DNA of 64,000 bases from Cynocephalus volans (taxonomy: Eukaryota > Chordata > Mammalia > Dermoptera > Cynocephalidae): positions 181,588,071 to 181,652,070 of the forward strand of contig NC_084462.1 of assembly GCF_027409185.1 (NCBI RefSeq), written 5' to 3'. Below, one piece after another: positions 39,501 to 53,300 of this stretch (the stretch's first letter is position 1; the number at the start of each line of letters is the position of its first letter). The position numbers and the translations under genes were made by a program. The notes beneath the pieces were generated by a model, which saw nothing but the letters and a program-made list of their open reading frames with translations, had not been told where the DNA came from and ran no database searches.

Positions 39501-40943
39501 TGTTTTATAATGATGATAGATACTCCAGAACTCTAAAAGCTAGAAAATATGATTTTCACAGTTAAAAAACAAAAACAGAACCAAGAAACAGAACCAAGAA
39601 TTTAATTTGTGGATCAAGTACTAGCGACACTAGAATATGCAACAAATTATTAGCAATCTCATCCCTAGAGATGACACCAAAAGCACAGTTTCACATATTG
39701 GCTTTACTGAGAAAGTACACTTGCTCTCGGCTAGTGATAATTTGTTATTGTTTGATGTATTGAATCAGCGACAGAGTCTAGTGTTTAGCACTGATGGGTA
39801 TCTATTATGTGCCCTAGAAAAGCATGACCTTCTAATCTGTGTAGTCCAAACCCAAGGAGAATTGTCTTTCTAGAAGAAACTAGAAGTCATTTCTTCCTAT
39901 AAATCAGAAATAATAGCAATACCTTTATCAATACAAATTTATGAGCACTATGAGTTGTTCCAGATCTCCTATGGTTGTTCTTTGCTTGTTTTGATTCATT
40001 TTTTACTGTTTATTTTTAAAGTATCTTAGACTTACAAAAACGTTGTAAAGATAGTACAGAGTCCCTTTCACCCAACTTCCCCTAATATTAACATCTTATA
40101 TAACATTTATCAAAAGTAAGACATTAACATTTGTACAACACTATTAACTATACTAAGGATTTTATTCAAATTTCCCCAGTTTTTCTACTTAATGTCTTTT
40201 TGCCTTCCAGGATCCAGGATTCCAGGTTGCAATTAAGTTGTCATGTCCCCTTAATCACCTCCAATCTGTCATAGTTCCTCAGTCTTTTCTTCGTTTTTCA
40301 TCACCCTGACAGTTTTGAAAAGTACTGGGCAGGTATTTTACAGAATGTTGCTCCATTTGGGCTTGTCTGATATATTCTCATAATTAAACTAAGATTATTA
40401 ATTTTGGGGAAAGAACACCACAGAGGTGATATACCCTCCCATCCTATTATATCAGGGGGTACATGATATCAACATGTCTTACTACTGATGATAATAACCT
40501 TGATAATTTAGTTAGGGTAGTATCTGCCAGATTTCTCACTGTAAAGCTACTATTTCTCCCCTTCTATTTTCTGTTCTTTAAAGCAAGTGATTAAGTCCAA
40601 GAAGAAAATTAAGGAGGAAGGAACGTCAAATAATTTGTGGACATATGCTAAAACCTTCACAGTAAATACTAAGTACTAATTAGTATTTATTATGAATAGT
40701 AATAAATAGTAATTAACATTAATATTTGCAGGTAGATAATTAAAATTTTGGAGGCTGTGCAGAAATCCTGTTCTCTTTAAAGTTTCACCCATTAATTTTA
40801 GCATTTATCAGTGGATCCTGCCTGCAGAAATTATTACTGTAGTATTTTATTGATGAATGTCTATTTTCCTCATTCCTTCTCTATTTATTAATGAAAAGTC
40901 TTCTACAAGGAAGAACTGTCCCCTCATCCCAATTTATTTAGTG

Positions 40944-40974
<31 letters not shown>

Positions 40975-40985
40975 TGTGTGTGTGT

Positions 40986-41024
<39 letters not shown>

Positions 41025-44000
41025 AGAGAGAGAAAGAGGGATATGTGTGCATAGATGGGTTAGTATACATACATACTAGTTCTATCTGCTGAGAGGGCCT
41101 AGAGGCATTGACATCCGAGCAGCAATGAGCACACCCAGTGCCAAGATCTTGTTTTCTAAATACCTTTTTCCACTAAAAGGAACCAGGACTCCTTAGAGAA
41201 ATGGCAGATTCTAAGGCAGGGGCAAGGACAACATAAGATGAACCTAGAAAATCTTACAGTGCCAAAAAGTAGTGTTAAAAAAAGAAAATAAAAAGGATAG
41301 GGCATGTCAAAAGAACATGGGAGCAAACCTTTAAGGGTTCACCATGGCCAGAGGTGGAACAAGTTTGAAAAAAAAAATGACAGCACTGGATTATAATCTA
41401 TGGTTTTTAACATATACATCAAGAGCAGATGAGAACTCACAATATGAAAGCCAAAGTCCAATTCTCCTTGGGTTTGGACTACACAGGTTAGCAGGTCATG
41501 CTTTTTCTAAGGCATGTAATAGGTCCCTGTCAAAACTAAACACTAGACTATCACTGATTCTATATACCAAATAACCACAAACTACCCCCAGCTAGAGCAA
41601 GTGTACTTTCCTTTTGATAAAGCCAATATGCAAAACTGTGATTTATACAACAAAAACAAAACCCTGCCACTAATCTTGCCCCATACACAAACATTTTAAA
41701 AATAAAGTAATACCAATTCAGTGGTATTTTAGTAAAGACCTTTACTTATTATGGGTTTTTTAAAGGTTCTAATTAACCACTTTTAAAGTTAATAGCAAAG
41801 AACATATATTGTTTCTGAAATACAACAAATGATTACACTTACAGTAATGAAGGCTACCATCTACTGAACATTTACCATGGGCCCCACCTTGCCAGCTTTC
41901 TGTTCATTCTCTCATTCAGTCCTTAAGCACCTCACGACAAGCAAACCAAAATTCAGATGGATAAGGCATGTTCAGAGTGTCGGGGATCTGGCAGATGGCA
42001 GATCCAGGATATGCTTCCTCACCAGGAAACCACGTCCCTTCGGTAAACCCACATTCTCCCAAGGGACTGAGGCGATATGAGAAGGAACTTCTCTAGATAA
42101 ACTGAGCATTCTCCACCCCCCAAAGAACTGTTCCTTAGAACCTTCTAATCTTCTTTGGTGGAAACTTTCTAAAATGTGTTACAGATATCTCTGCCTTCCT
42201 GAAGACATATCTGTGACCAAATGGGATCTTTCCTTGGCAGCCAACTCAACAGAGTGAATGTGACTGTGCATTACTCTGACACAGTAATAATCTTGGAAGT
42301 GCCTAAGTCTGTAGCTATTTGTCCAGTCCATTTTTATATTTAGCTCTTCACCAAAGTAACAGCTGGCATGTCCCACTGTTGTCTACAAGTACATCGACCC
42401 CTGAAACTGAAAGGGGACACCTGACAAGAATTCCAGTCCTCTCCCTAGGGTGGAAATGCATCACATCTTGCTTCCAAAGTCCTGTATTGGCTACTTTGGG
42501 TTTGTGGTAGCTTTCTCAAAGGTGGCTGTTTAAGGAAGTCAGCTCTTTAGATATGGGATAATCAGTACACCATGTGTATTAGTCTGCTTGTGTTGCTATA
42601 ACAGAAATACCTGAGACTGGGTAATTTATAAAGAACAGAGGTTTATTTGGCTGACGATTCTGGGACAGCTGCATCTGTCACGGGCCTCAGGCTGCTTCTA
42701 CTCGTGGCGTAAAGCAGTAGGCAGCCGGAAGATACAAGCAGATCACATGGCCAAAGGAAGCAAGAGAGAGAGGGGAGGTGCCAGGGTCTTTTAAACAACC
42801 AGCTCTCATGGGAACTAACAGAGCAAGATCTCACTCAGGCCCCCCTCCCCCAAGGAGAGCATTAATCCATTCATGAGGGATCTGCCCCCATGACTCAAAC
42901 AGCTTCCAGCACTGCCACATAGGGGATCACATTTCCACAGGAGTTTTGTAGAGGACAACACATCCAAACTCTGTCACCGTGTATCAAATTCTTTCTCCTG
43001 AGTAGTTGAAAGGTAAAGATGAAGTTGGGGGAAAAGATAAAGAAATACAGAGAATGGGGAACACACAGAGGAAGAAGTGTTAAAAGAAGAAAAGCAGAAG
43101 ACCCAGTAGCTTCAGTATTGGCAGTGGCAGGTAAACTGTCACACACTTTGTGCAGTGAAGGACGAGGATTCTCCCTCATAAAAATTTAGATTCTAATCTG
43201 TCTCTGCCCACCTAGTGATCTAGAGTGACAACTGTCAAATTACTTCAGGTCTCTAAGCAACTCTCCTCCTGTGTAAAACTGGGATGATAACTACCTGTCT
43301 GGATGTTGTGAGGATGAAATTACTATTCTCAATACCTGCTATGGTTTGAATTTTGTCCCCCACAGTCCGTGTATTAGAAACCTAATCCCCACTGCAACAG
43401 TGTTAAGAGGGTGGGAAATCCTATGATGGTAACTGAAAGATGGGGCCTTGAAGAGGTGATTAGATTATGAGGACCATGTCCTAGTGAATGGATTAATCCA
43501 TTGCTGGTTTAATGGCGGTCATGGGCGTGGTTCTGGTGGCTTTAAAAGGAGAATAAGTAAGGAGGTTAGTTTCTTTCTTGCTGAAGCCATCTTGACCATG
43601 TGATACCCTGCATCGCTGTGCAACCGCACCAACAAAGCCCTCACCAGATGTGTTCTCTAGACTTTGGACTTCCCAGCCTCAGAAACAGTAAGCAATAAAT
43701 ATTGTTTCTTAAGAAATCACCAGTTTCAGATATTTGTGTTACAAGCAACACAAACAGACTAATACAATACCCTTTGACTGTCCCATACTCCTTTTCCAAT
43801 CTGAGAAACAATTGTTCGCATTAAGAGTCTGAAATCAAGGTTTATACATCAAGATACTTCAGAAGGCTCTGCATCAATATAGGGGAATTAATTTTTTTTT
43901 TTAATTACTTTGGACATTTGGAGGCTTCAATTCCTTCGATATTAAAAAAAAAAAGGTTGGGCTTCAAACCTGTTTATTGAAAAGTTTAACAATTACAATG

Positions 44001-44325
44001 AAGTCACCATTTACTGCATTATTCTGATAGAGTTTCCTAATCACGTCCAGTTTTTGACTCGTTAGTGTGATGTATGTTAAGCTGACAAACTCCAAGATTT
44101 TAACAGGCTGCTCTGAAGGAAAAAGCCACAGCAGTCCTCCACGGGAATAGTCTAAAACTATAGTTCCCCTCTCCACAAATGGCAGCTGATCACTCCCAGG
44201 GAATACATTTCTCCATCCCTACCTAGAAATTATTTTTCAATACAGTAATATTTTAATTGATTCACAATTAATAAATTGCAAGGGCCGCTAACATATTTAG
44301 ACTAAGGTTTTATTTATAGGAATCC

Positions 44326-44382
<57 letters not shown>

Positions 44383-47300
44383 CTTTCAGGAACATATACA
44401 CTGTTTAAAGTAAGGCAACTTTTTACAACTTAAATTTCTTGTGGCCATTAATCATTGATATTTACAGTAAACCTGGACATGAGTAAACTCCAGTATGATA
44501 AACATAACATTAGCCCATAATCCTTACTGTCCAAAGAAATCTGATTGTATCTTACATATTATTAATTGAGTACAATCTTCCCACCAATATTGAGTTGCCC
44601 ATATTGACTTAAACCTGTATCTGTATTTAGTCTTAAATATGGCTTTGATTGCCTACCTTTCAAAGTGCTGTTTCATTTGTTTACATGCATAGTAGTTTCC
44701 ATCTCTCAGGCTCTGCATCTTCATAACTTCAGAAAATGTTCCCTCTCCTATTTTGCCAATTGCTTTATAGTCTATAAATAAAAATAATTATAAAAATAAA
44801 AATGTATGCATATATTTTGTATTCATTTAGCAAACTATTTATCTGTAAGATAATTTAATAGCAAAATATTGAGGATTGTTTCCCCTATTTTTTGTGAGGT
44901 TTAGTGTTCCCCTCACTTTAGGAGAAGCTGGGTTGTGTGTTGGTAACAAAGCACCATTTCCTCCCAGTCTATGCTTTCCCTTGTATAGTAGGAACAATAT
45001 CACCTGAATCCTGACCAGCAATGAGGCTCAGCTACTCCACAAGATCCACAAAGCAGGAGAGCTGCAGAGAGGCTGGGCAGGAGTGGGCAGGAGCAGGGGC
45101 TTTAGCATTGGGCAGATGTCATATTACACCAGCAGCCTCTGGGCATTCTCCTGAAATTCAGCCTCCTGGTCCTACAGAGGGCCCAGCTGGTCTGCAGCAG
45201 TTTCCTGCAACTCTTGCGTTTTCTCATTTTCTGAAAAGCCGACAGCAGCTTTCCCTGGCTTTGTGGCCACTACAATCACCCCCAGCCCTGATAATGGTTT
45301 CGTAAGTCTGTAATTCACTGTTTCAGGTGACTTCCTGCTTGAAATACCTAGAGGAGTTTCTGTTTTCCAGACTGAACCCTGACCAACACCAAATGAGTTC
45401 CCTGAAGTGGGGTGCTGCTATGAACAAAAACCCAATATATGTGGCTTTGGCTTAGTAGTCAAGTAGCAGATAGCAGGCTGTACCGCTGGAAAGCCTGGTA
45501 TATCATGACAATGAATGAGTGTCTACAGTAACTGCTGCCTTTCACAGACCAAGTGGCCTAGGAAAAGTGGTGGGAAGAGTCAGAGCGATGGAGTGTGTTG
45601 AATCTACTGACTACCCTAGTAAGATATTTCAAGACAAAGATAAGCACAAGCAAGAACTGCCACTTTTCAAGCAGAAATGGAAGGAATGAGAGAAGTTCAG
45701 AGAGCAAAAGTCTCACGGCGTTAGCAAAGTTTCTACAGCCCAAGTAATAGGAGAATAATGCTACAAAAAACCTTGGCAGAGAGCAGTCTATGAGACATTC
45801 AGTTTAACAAATGGCTCAGACTTGATTCAAAGAGCACAGGAAGGCTGTTACTGCCCCTCCCTCCAGGCATCTGTTGCAGAGCCTCAAGGAAGCTCCCGTA
45901 AATTGAAGGCCACAAACAAGGCTGAATTGAGAACTATGTCTAGAAGAGAACCTTGAGCATGGAACTGACCAGAAGCAAACAGATCAGAAGCCTATTAAAC
46001 TACAGTCGCATTGCTGCAGAAACAAGCCTGTACTAATAAAGCCCTCCATCTTCGGGCCTCAAACCTGCATGAGCAAAAAAGCAGGCTTTCAAAATTGTGC
46101 AGCACTGAAGGAAGGTATCCTCTTCAATTCTCCTTTACCTATGCATATTTTGAATACCTTGTCTGAATTCTGATTTGAACAAATCAACAGTAAAAAGGTA
46201 CTAATTTGGTGGAAGTGATAATAGTTATGTTAAAAAGCGAAAAAAGTCCTTATCTGTTAGCAAGAAATACTACAGTATTTCCAGATGAAATTATATATTT
46301 GGGATTTATTTAAAATTCTCCTGTACATTCCCATTCACTATTGCTGAAAGTATAAATTGGTATAACATTCTTGGAGGGCAATCTGACAATATCTATTAAG
46401 TCTTTAAAGATTTGCATACCCATTGACCCAGCAATTCCAATTCTAGAACTTATCATGTAAAAAATACTTGCTCCAGGATATATGATAGGAGGACGCTAGT
46501 GAAGCATTACTTAGTAGGGGAAAACTGATAACCCAAATGCCCCCCAACAGAGAAATGGATAATTATGTATGGTTTATCCATATAATAAAATATACTGTAA
46601 ATATTTCAAAGAATGACACAGGGGGCTGGCCGGTTAGCTCAGCTGGTTAGAGCATGGTGTTGTAACACCAAGGTCATAGGTTTGGATACCCGCTCCAGCC
46701 AGCTGCCAAAAGGAAAAAAAAAAAAGAATGACACAGATAGGTCCTTAAAATTAATGTCCTTAAAGGCTGTACACATACAACCTGATATGTAAAAATCATA
46801 ATTTACAAAGCAGAAAAATAAAATGATAGACTTTTGAGAAGAATAATGTGCATTTGTAAGATTTCACATAAATAAATCAGCTATTCAATAAACATTCAGT
46901 GACTTTACAAAAATTCAAGCTGCACAGAATTTTTCTGAATATGTTTATACAAGGGTACTTCAAAAAGTTCGTGGAAAAACAGAAGTAAAAGATAATACAA
47001 ATCTTTCCATAAACTTTTTGAAGACCTCTCGTATTTGTCTGAGATTTTACCCTACTTGCATGTTACTATACTAGCCTATTACTGCACGGATGCTGGCAGA
47101 AAACACAAATCTCTTGGGTCAGAGACAACGCGCTTTATTACTCCTGGTATGGCCAGGTATATGAAAATCAGCACATTTGCAATAGTTTCCCTTGCCCCAA
47201 AGTCCCATGAGGGTGACATGATGGGTCCAGATGACAACTGCACACACAATGGATTGCCTAACAGGAGAGGAACCCAGGGCCAAGGGCCCAGCACTTTCTG

Positions 47301-50300
47301 AACAAGCAGCAAACATTGTAGCAAGCAGTGAATAAGATGAACAAACCTTGCAATCTAGCACACTTCTGGAAGAACATTTGGAGAAAACAGGGCTCCCAGC
47401 AAAATGCCCATCCCACCAAGTTCATTATAATGTTCATACAGACATTAACCAACTTTACTAATATAGGGAATTTGGTATTGTATTATTCTTACTGCCAAAT
47501 ATTCATATACTGTACAGGTAATATTGATTTTTAATGCCACTTTTCAATCTTATTCAAAATAATCAATTCTCAGAGTACACTTTCAAACATCACAGCTTCA
47601 GTCCATGCAAAATGAGAAAATCCTATTTGTAATCACATATTTATAAAAATAGGAAAATACATTTCCCAAAAAATAGCATCTAACCATGCTATTACCATTC
47701 AAAATACCACATACCACTACCATCCTGGAGTAATTGGCATAAGAGGAAATAAGGACCTAGAGCAGCTGTGCACGTGCTAGCTACTGAACAGCTCCTGAAG
47801 AGCGTGATTGGAATAACTGTTGGAGCTTCATGTAAAAATTTACTTCCCAAAGGAGATTTTTGGGAAGGATATAAAAGGTAATGAGAATATGTAGTGAGTT
47901 GGATGACAGCCCCCAGAAAGCTATGTCCATGTCCTAACACCAGAACCTGCGAATGTGACCTTATTTGGAAATAGAGTCTTTACAGATGTAATTAAGTATC
48001 TTGAGATGAGAACATCCTGGATTATCTGGGTGGGCCCTAAATCCAATGACCAGTGTCCTCGTAAGAGACACACAGAGGAAAGTACAATGGTGGTTGCCAG
48101 GGGCTGGGGGGAGGAGGAAATGGGGAGCATTTGTTCGATAGGCGTAGAGTTTCAGTCATGCAAGATGAAAAAGTTCTAGAGATCTGCTGTACAACATGCA
48201 TATAGATAACAATACTTTACTGTAACACATAGAGTTTTAAGTGGGTAGATCTCATATTATATGTTTTTTACCACAATTAAAAAAAAAAAAGCCTCTCAGA
48301 AGAGAGACACAGACACAGAGGCAGCAGCCATGTGAAGACAAAGGCAAGGACTGGAGTGATGCAGCCACAAAGCCGAGGATCACCTGGAGCCACCAGAAGC
48401 TGGAGAGGCAAGGAAGGATCCAACCCTAGCACCTTCAGGGGGAGCTCCGCCCTGCAGACACCTTGATTTTGAACTTCCAGCCTCCAGAACAGTGAGAGAA
48501 TAAATTTCTGTTGTTTTAAAACAGAAGAAGGAAGCAGAGGAGTCAGTCAGAGAGAGACTGGAAAATGCCACTGGCTTTGAAGATAGAAGAAGGGGCTACG
48601 AGCCAAGGAGTACAGGTAGCCTTTTATATAAAACACCAAGTTCATGGTAATCTATTGTGGCAGACTTAAGAAACGAACACAGAATGTAACTAATATTCTT
48701 TTTCTTTAATCTAAGAAAATTAATAGTCATTAATTTTTTCATAAAAGGAAAAAGACCATTTTTTTTCTCTCTGCTCTGCCATTTTCTACCATGTGAGACC
48801 CCTGCATTGCTGTGAAGCCACCACCAAAGAAGGCCCTCACCAGATGTGCTCCCTGGACTGTGGACTTCCCAGCCTCCAAAACTAGTTCTGACAGCAGATG
48901 TCTGCAGGCTGACCATGGGCTTCAGCGAGAAATAAAACCCTGCAGGACCCTTCAGGAATGACAGCAAAGACCAGCTGGAGCCTTGGCAAGAATTTGCCTC
49001 TGGCCCCTTCCTGTCCTCCTCCTGCTTTTCGCTCCTTGCTTCCTCCTTCTTAAAAACTCTTTGTAAATCTGAGGCTTTGAAATGGCTTGGCTTGATGTCT
49101 CCTCAGGCCTGAAATAAAGTTGTCTTCTAGTTTCACCAAAAATAATGATAATAATAATAATAATGATAAAAAGGAAAAAGACTTTCTGAGCATAACAATG
49201 TAAGAAGTCACTCAGAAAAGATATATTTGACTACATAAAAACGTAAAACTCCACTAAGTACCTCAAGAAACAGCCTAAAAAAATGGTTAAGCCAATTATG
49301 AAAAAGCTATACAAAGGAATATTACAGCAGACAAAAACAAAAAAGGCAGCTCTTTAGCTTGTGACACAAAAAAATCTTTTGAGATATATTATTAGATGAA
49401 AAAGACAGGCTAAAGAAAAACAAGTGTGCTAGCTAATGTTGACATTTTTTTTTTTTTAAGTCTACACACTGTGTCAGGCACCCAAACAATGTCCACTTCC
49501 TAATCTGTGGTACTGGTGAGTATATTAGGCTGCATGACAAGAGGGAGTCGAGAAAGTAGAGGGAATTGCTAAAGTTGCTAATGACCTGACCTTAAAATAA
49601 GGAGGTGATCTGAAATTATCAAGTGGCCCAATGTAATTGCATGAGTCTTTATAAGTGGAAGAAGAAAGCAGAGGAGTCAGTCAGAGAGAGACTGGAAAAT
49701 GCCACTGGCTTTGAAGACAGAAGAAGGGGCTACGAGCCAAGGAGTACAGGTAGCCTACAGAAGTTTGAAAAGGCATGGAAACAAATTCTCCCCTACAGCC
49801 TCCAGAAGGAATGCAGTCCTGCCAGCAACTTGACTTTATTCCAGTGAGACCCATTTTGGATTTCAGAGCTGCAACGCTCTAAGATTTGTGTTGTTTTAAG
49901 TCACTGAGTTTGTGACTTAATCTGTTACATCAATAATAGAAAACTAATACACGTACACACATTTATGCTCATATATACATAGAATGAGCTAGAAGGAACA
50001 TAAGAAAGGGCTAACAGGGGAGGGGCTCTAGATGGCTGGGGGGCAGGAGTAGAAGGGAGCCTCACTTTTCACTATATATCCTTCTGTGCTTTCTTTATAT
50101 TGTACTTTGTATATCTGTTACTTATTTTTAAAAAGTAATTAACTCAAAATAATTTAAGGGGTAAGAAATATTTTCCTCATGGTTCCTTTAAAGAAAATGG
50201 ACTGTGAAATTTAAATCTAAGGATTTATCTTTTATATAAAATATCTTTTTTTTTTTTTTGTCTTTTTCGTGACCGGCACTCAGCCAGTGAGTGCACCAGC

Positions 50301-53300
50301 CATTCCTATATAGGATCCGAACCCGCGGCAGGAGCGTCGCTGCGCTCCCAGCGATGCACTCTCCCGAGTGCGCCACGGGCTCGGCCCTATATAAAATATC
50401 TTAAAGCAAACAGCAATCTGTGAAATAAAAATAACTTACAAGAAAACTTAGAAAAAAATAAAAGCAAAAGGAAAAAATCATGAAATATTTATTAGGTTAA
50501 ACGAAGATCTAATATCATTCATATATAAAGGATTATTACAAAGTAATTAAGTGAAATTATAATATTTCAATTATAGGATAAATACAAATAGCCAACACAG
50601 ACATGAAAAAAATGGCCAAACACTACAAAACAAAAACATGCAAAAGAAAATAATGAGATCCATTTTTCCCACAAAATAGGCCATTTCCTTAGTTTTTTTT
50701 TTTTTTTTTTTTTTTCTATTAATACTTAGTGGTGTTGGCCAGGAAGAAACCAGGGAACCAATTATTTCCACAACATTTATGTGGGGTGTAGGCCAGTAGT
50801 TTTCACACAATGCTCAGTGGAGCTGCTCAGTAGCAACTGTGGGAAGAGAAAGGGAGGGAAGGAGAGGGGAACAAAGGGACAGGGTGCTGGACAGATGTAA
50901 GGCCCCTCGGTAGCCAAAGCAGCAATCCAATAAGTTTTACAAGTCAGGCTTCTACTGAAGCTTTTGTTTGGTTTTCAACCAAAAGAGAGACCTTTTCTAA
51001 CAGAAGCAACTGGCTCCTCCTGCACAAGAAAATCAAGCGTTTTTCTGAGGCTGGGGCCCCAGCCCATCTCCCCAAGGCTGGACAACTGGGTGGATCACAG
51101 CCCCAATGGACAGTGCTCCCTAGGAACTTCTCCCTGATGGGTCAGAGGGCCTGTTAGTTACTGGCTATTCTGGCTTGCAATCCAAGTCCAAGCTGGATCC
51201 CAACTCATTTTTTCTTTTCTATTCTTTTTTCTGCAGCTGGTCAGTACAGGGATGCAAACCCTTGACCTTAGTGTTATCAGCGCCACTCTCCCCCAGGGGA
51301 GCTAACCAGCTAGCCCCCAACTTTTTTTTTTTTAATAACAGAATTTTAAACTATTTAACTTGACTTTGTTATTTTTAACTTATTTCACTTCTTTTTACTT
51401 TTATTTCAGTGCTATGAGTGTCAATCATAGTGCCTGAGCAATCATTTTCTGTTCCTAGCTCCTTTTTAGCCACAGTGACAGGGGCAAGAAAGGCAAGCAA
51501 TGACCAATCCAGGTGATTACGCTGAACAGGCTCCACCCACACAGGCAGGAAAGTGGACCACAAGCTCTCACAAGAACATGGATTGAGGCATCTGCAGAGT
51601 CAAGATGAGCAATGGAAACAAAAGCAAAAAATCTTGACATAGGGAGAGGCTAAAGGGGCCACAAACGGGCCAGGAGTAAGCAGAAACCAAAGATAAGCAA
51701 GATACAGCACTAAAGCTGAATACAGGCATACTCTCTGACCTAGAAATTCCACTTCTAGGTTAGACACCCAAATGAAAAGATACATAGTTCACCTAAAGAC
51801 CATACAAGAATATTCACTGAAGCACTGCACTTAACAGCCCAAAGTGGAAAACAGCAGCAGACTGGATACATAAACATGGTAGATTCACAGTGGTACACTA
51901 TACAGTAATACAAATGAACAAAGCACAACTACATACAATATCGTCAGTCTTACAAACGTCATGCTGAACAAAAGAACCTCACTCCAAAGAGTTCATGTTG
52001 TATGATTCCATTTACATAAAGTTCAAAACAAGCAAAACCACAGGCAACCCACAGACTGGGGGAAAATATCTGTAAATCATACATCAGATAAGAAACTTGT
52101 ATCTAGAATATATAAATAAGTCTTACAACTTAATAATAAAAAGACAAATAATCCAATTACAAGTTGGGCAGATGTGACAGACATTTCTCTAAAGAAGATT
52201 TAGAAATGGTCAATAGGCACAAAAAGATGCTCAATGTCATTTAGTCATTAGGGAAATGCAAATCAAAACTACAATGAGATACCACTTCCCACTCACTGGA
52301 AAGACTAGAATCAAAAAGATAGGGCCGGCCCCGTGGCTCACTCGGGAGAGTGCAGCATTGGTGTGCCGAGGCCACGGGTTCAGATCCTATATAGGGATGG
52401 CCGAGCGTGGTGTAGACCACACCATGCCGAGGGTTGCGATCCCCTTACCAGTCAAAAAAAAAAAAAAAAAGATAGATAGTAACAAGTGTTGGTGAGGATG
52501 TGGAGAAATTGGGACTCTCCATACGTTGCTGATGGGAAGGTAAAATGGTGCAGCCACTACGGAAAACAGTTTGGCAGTTCTTCAGGATGTCAGAGTTACC
52601 ATATGACCCAGCAATTCCACTCCTACAATATATACCCAAGAGAAATGCCAACATACGTCCAAACAAAAACCTGTAGGACAAATACTGTAGGATTCCACTT
52701 ACATGAAGTACAAGACTAGTCAGATTCATGGAAATACAAAGTAGAACAGTGGTTGTCAGGTTTTGGGGAAGAGGAAGGGAGAGTCAGCTTTAACGGGTAC
52801 AGAGTTTCAGTCTGGGAAGACGAAAACTTCTGGAGATGGATGGTGTTACCATATCCCTTCTGACAAAAAACCAAAGTCGTAACTTGCCTGACAACCGCAG
52901 CTTAACTAAATCCCAGAGCCTCTCTGAAACAGAGAACCTTCCCATTAAGTCCCAAAACCAAACAGGAAAGATTCTTTGGTGTATCTTCAAGAAGCTTCTT
53001 CAAAACAAACTGATCAAAACACAGGCTTGGGCAATTACCACTAATCTGCCCACTTTGGAACCTTATAAAACACTTTTGACAAATGTCTTGTGGAGCCTCC
53101 AAACTTGAAACTTTGGGGGAAAATTCAACCAACCTCAACATCCTTCTGTCCTCAGGCAGACCCTCATCCCAACGTACCTAACCCCACTCTTCTAGTCAAG
53201 GAATAGACTAGAAGCTGCTTGCTAAGACAACACCCAAAATTTCCCCTTCTCTTGGATGGATTAAACTGGAAAGCCCAGAATTATTCTCTACAGGAAGATC

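Larger units (their letters stand above)
29567..44656 (-). other. MOK: MOK intron 2
   Basis: 15.1 kb dominated by repeats: MER20 at 31.5 kb, a nested L1/LTR/SINE stack at 32.4-37.9 kb, MIR at 38.2 kb, an old L1 piece at 40.0 kb, a (TG)n tract at 40.9 kb, two MaLR LTRs at 42.6 and 43.3 kb and an (AC)n tract just downstream of exon 2 in gene order. No additional exon is recognised. Confidence 0.7.
47890..48681 (+). mobile_element. MLT1-type MaLR LTR with two internal insertions
   Basis: Starts tgtagtgagttggatgac and resumes and ends with tcatggtaatctattgtgg and gaacaca. Flanks gaata/gaatg agree at four of five bases. It is interrupted by an L1 3' end (about 48080-48292) and by a segment copied from another LTR (48522-48612). 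Confidence 0.75.

Noticed and set aside
46622-46722. A functional tRNA-Ile gene
   Set aside because: Stem pairing is broken, there is an A-rich tail and a target-site duplication, and many similar copies occur; it is a SINE.
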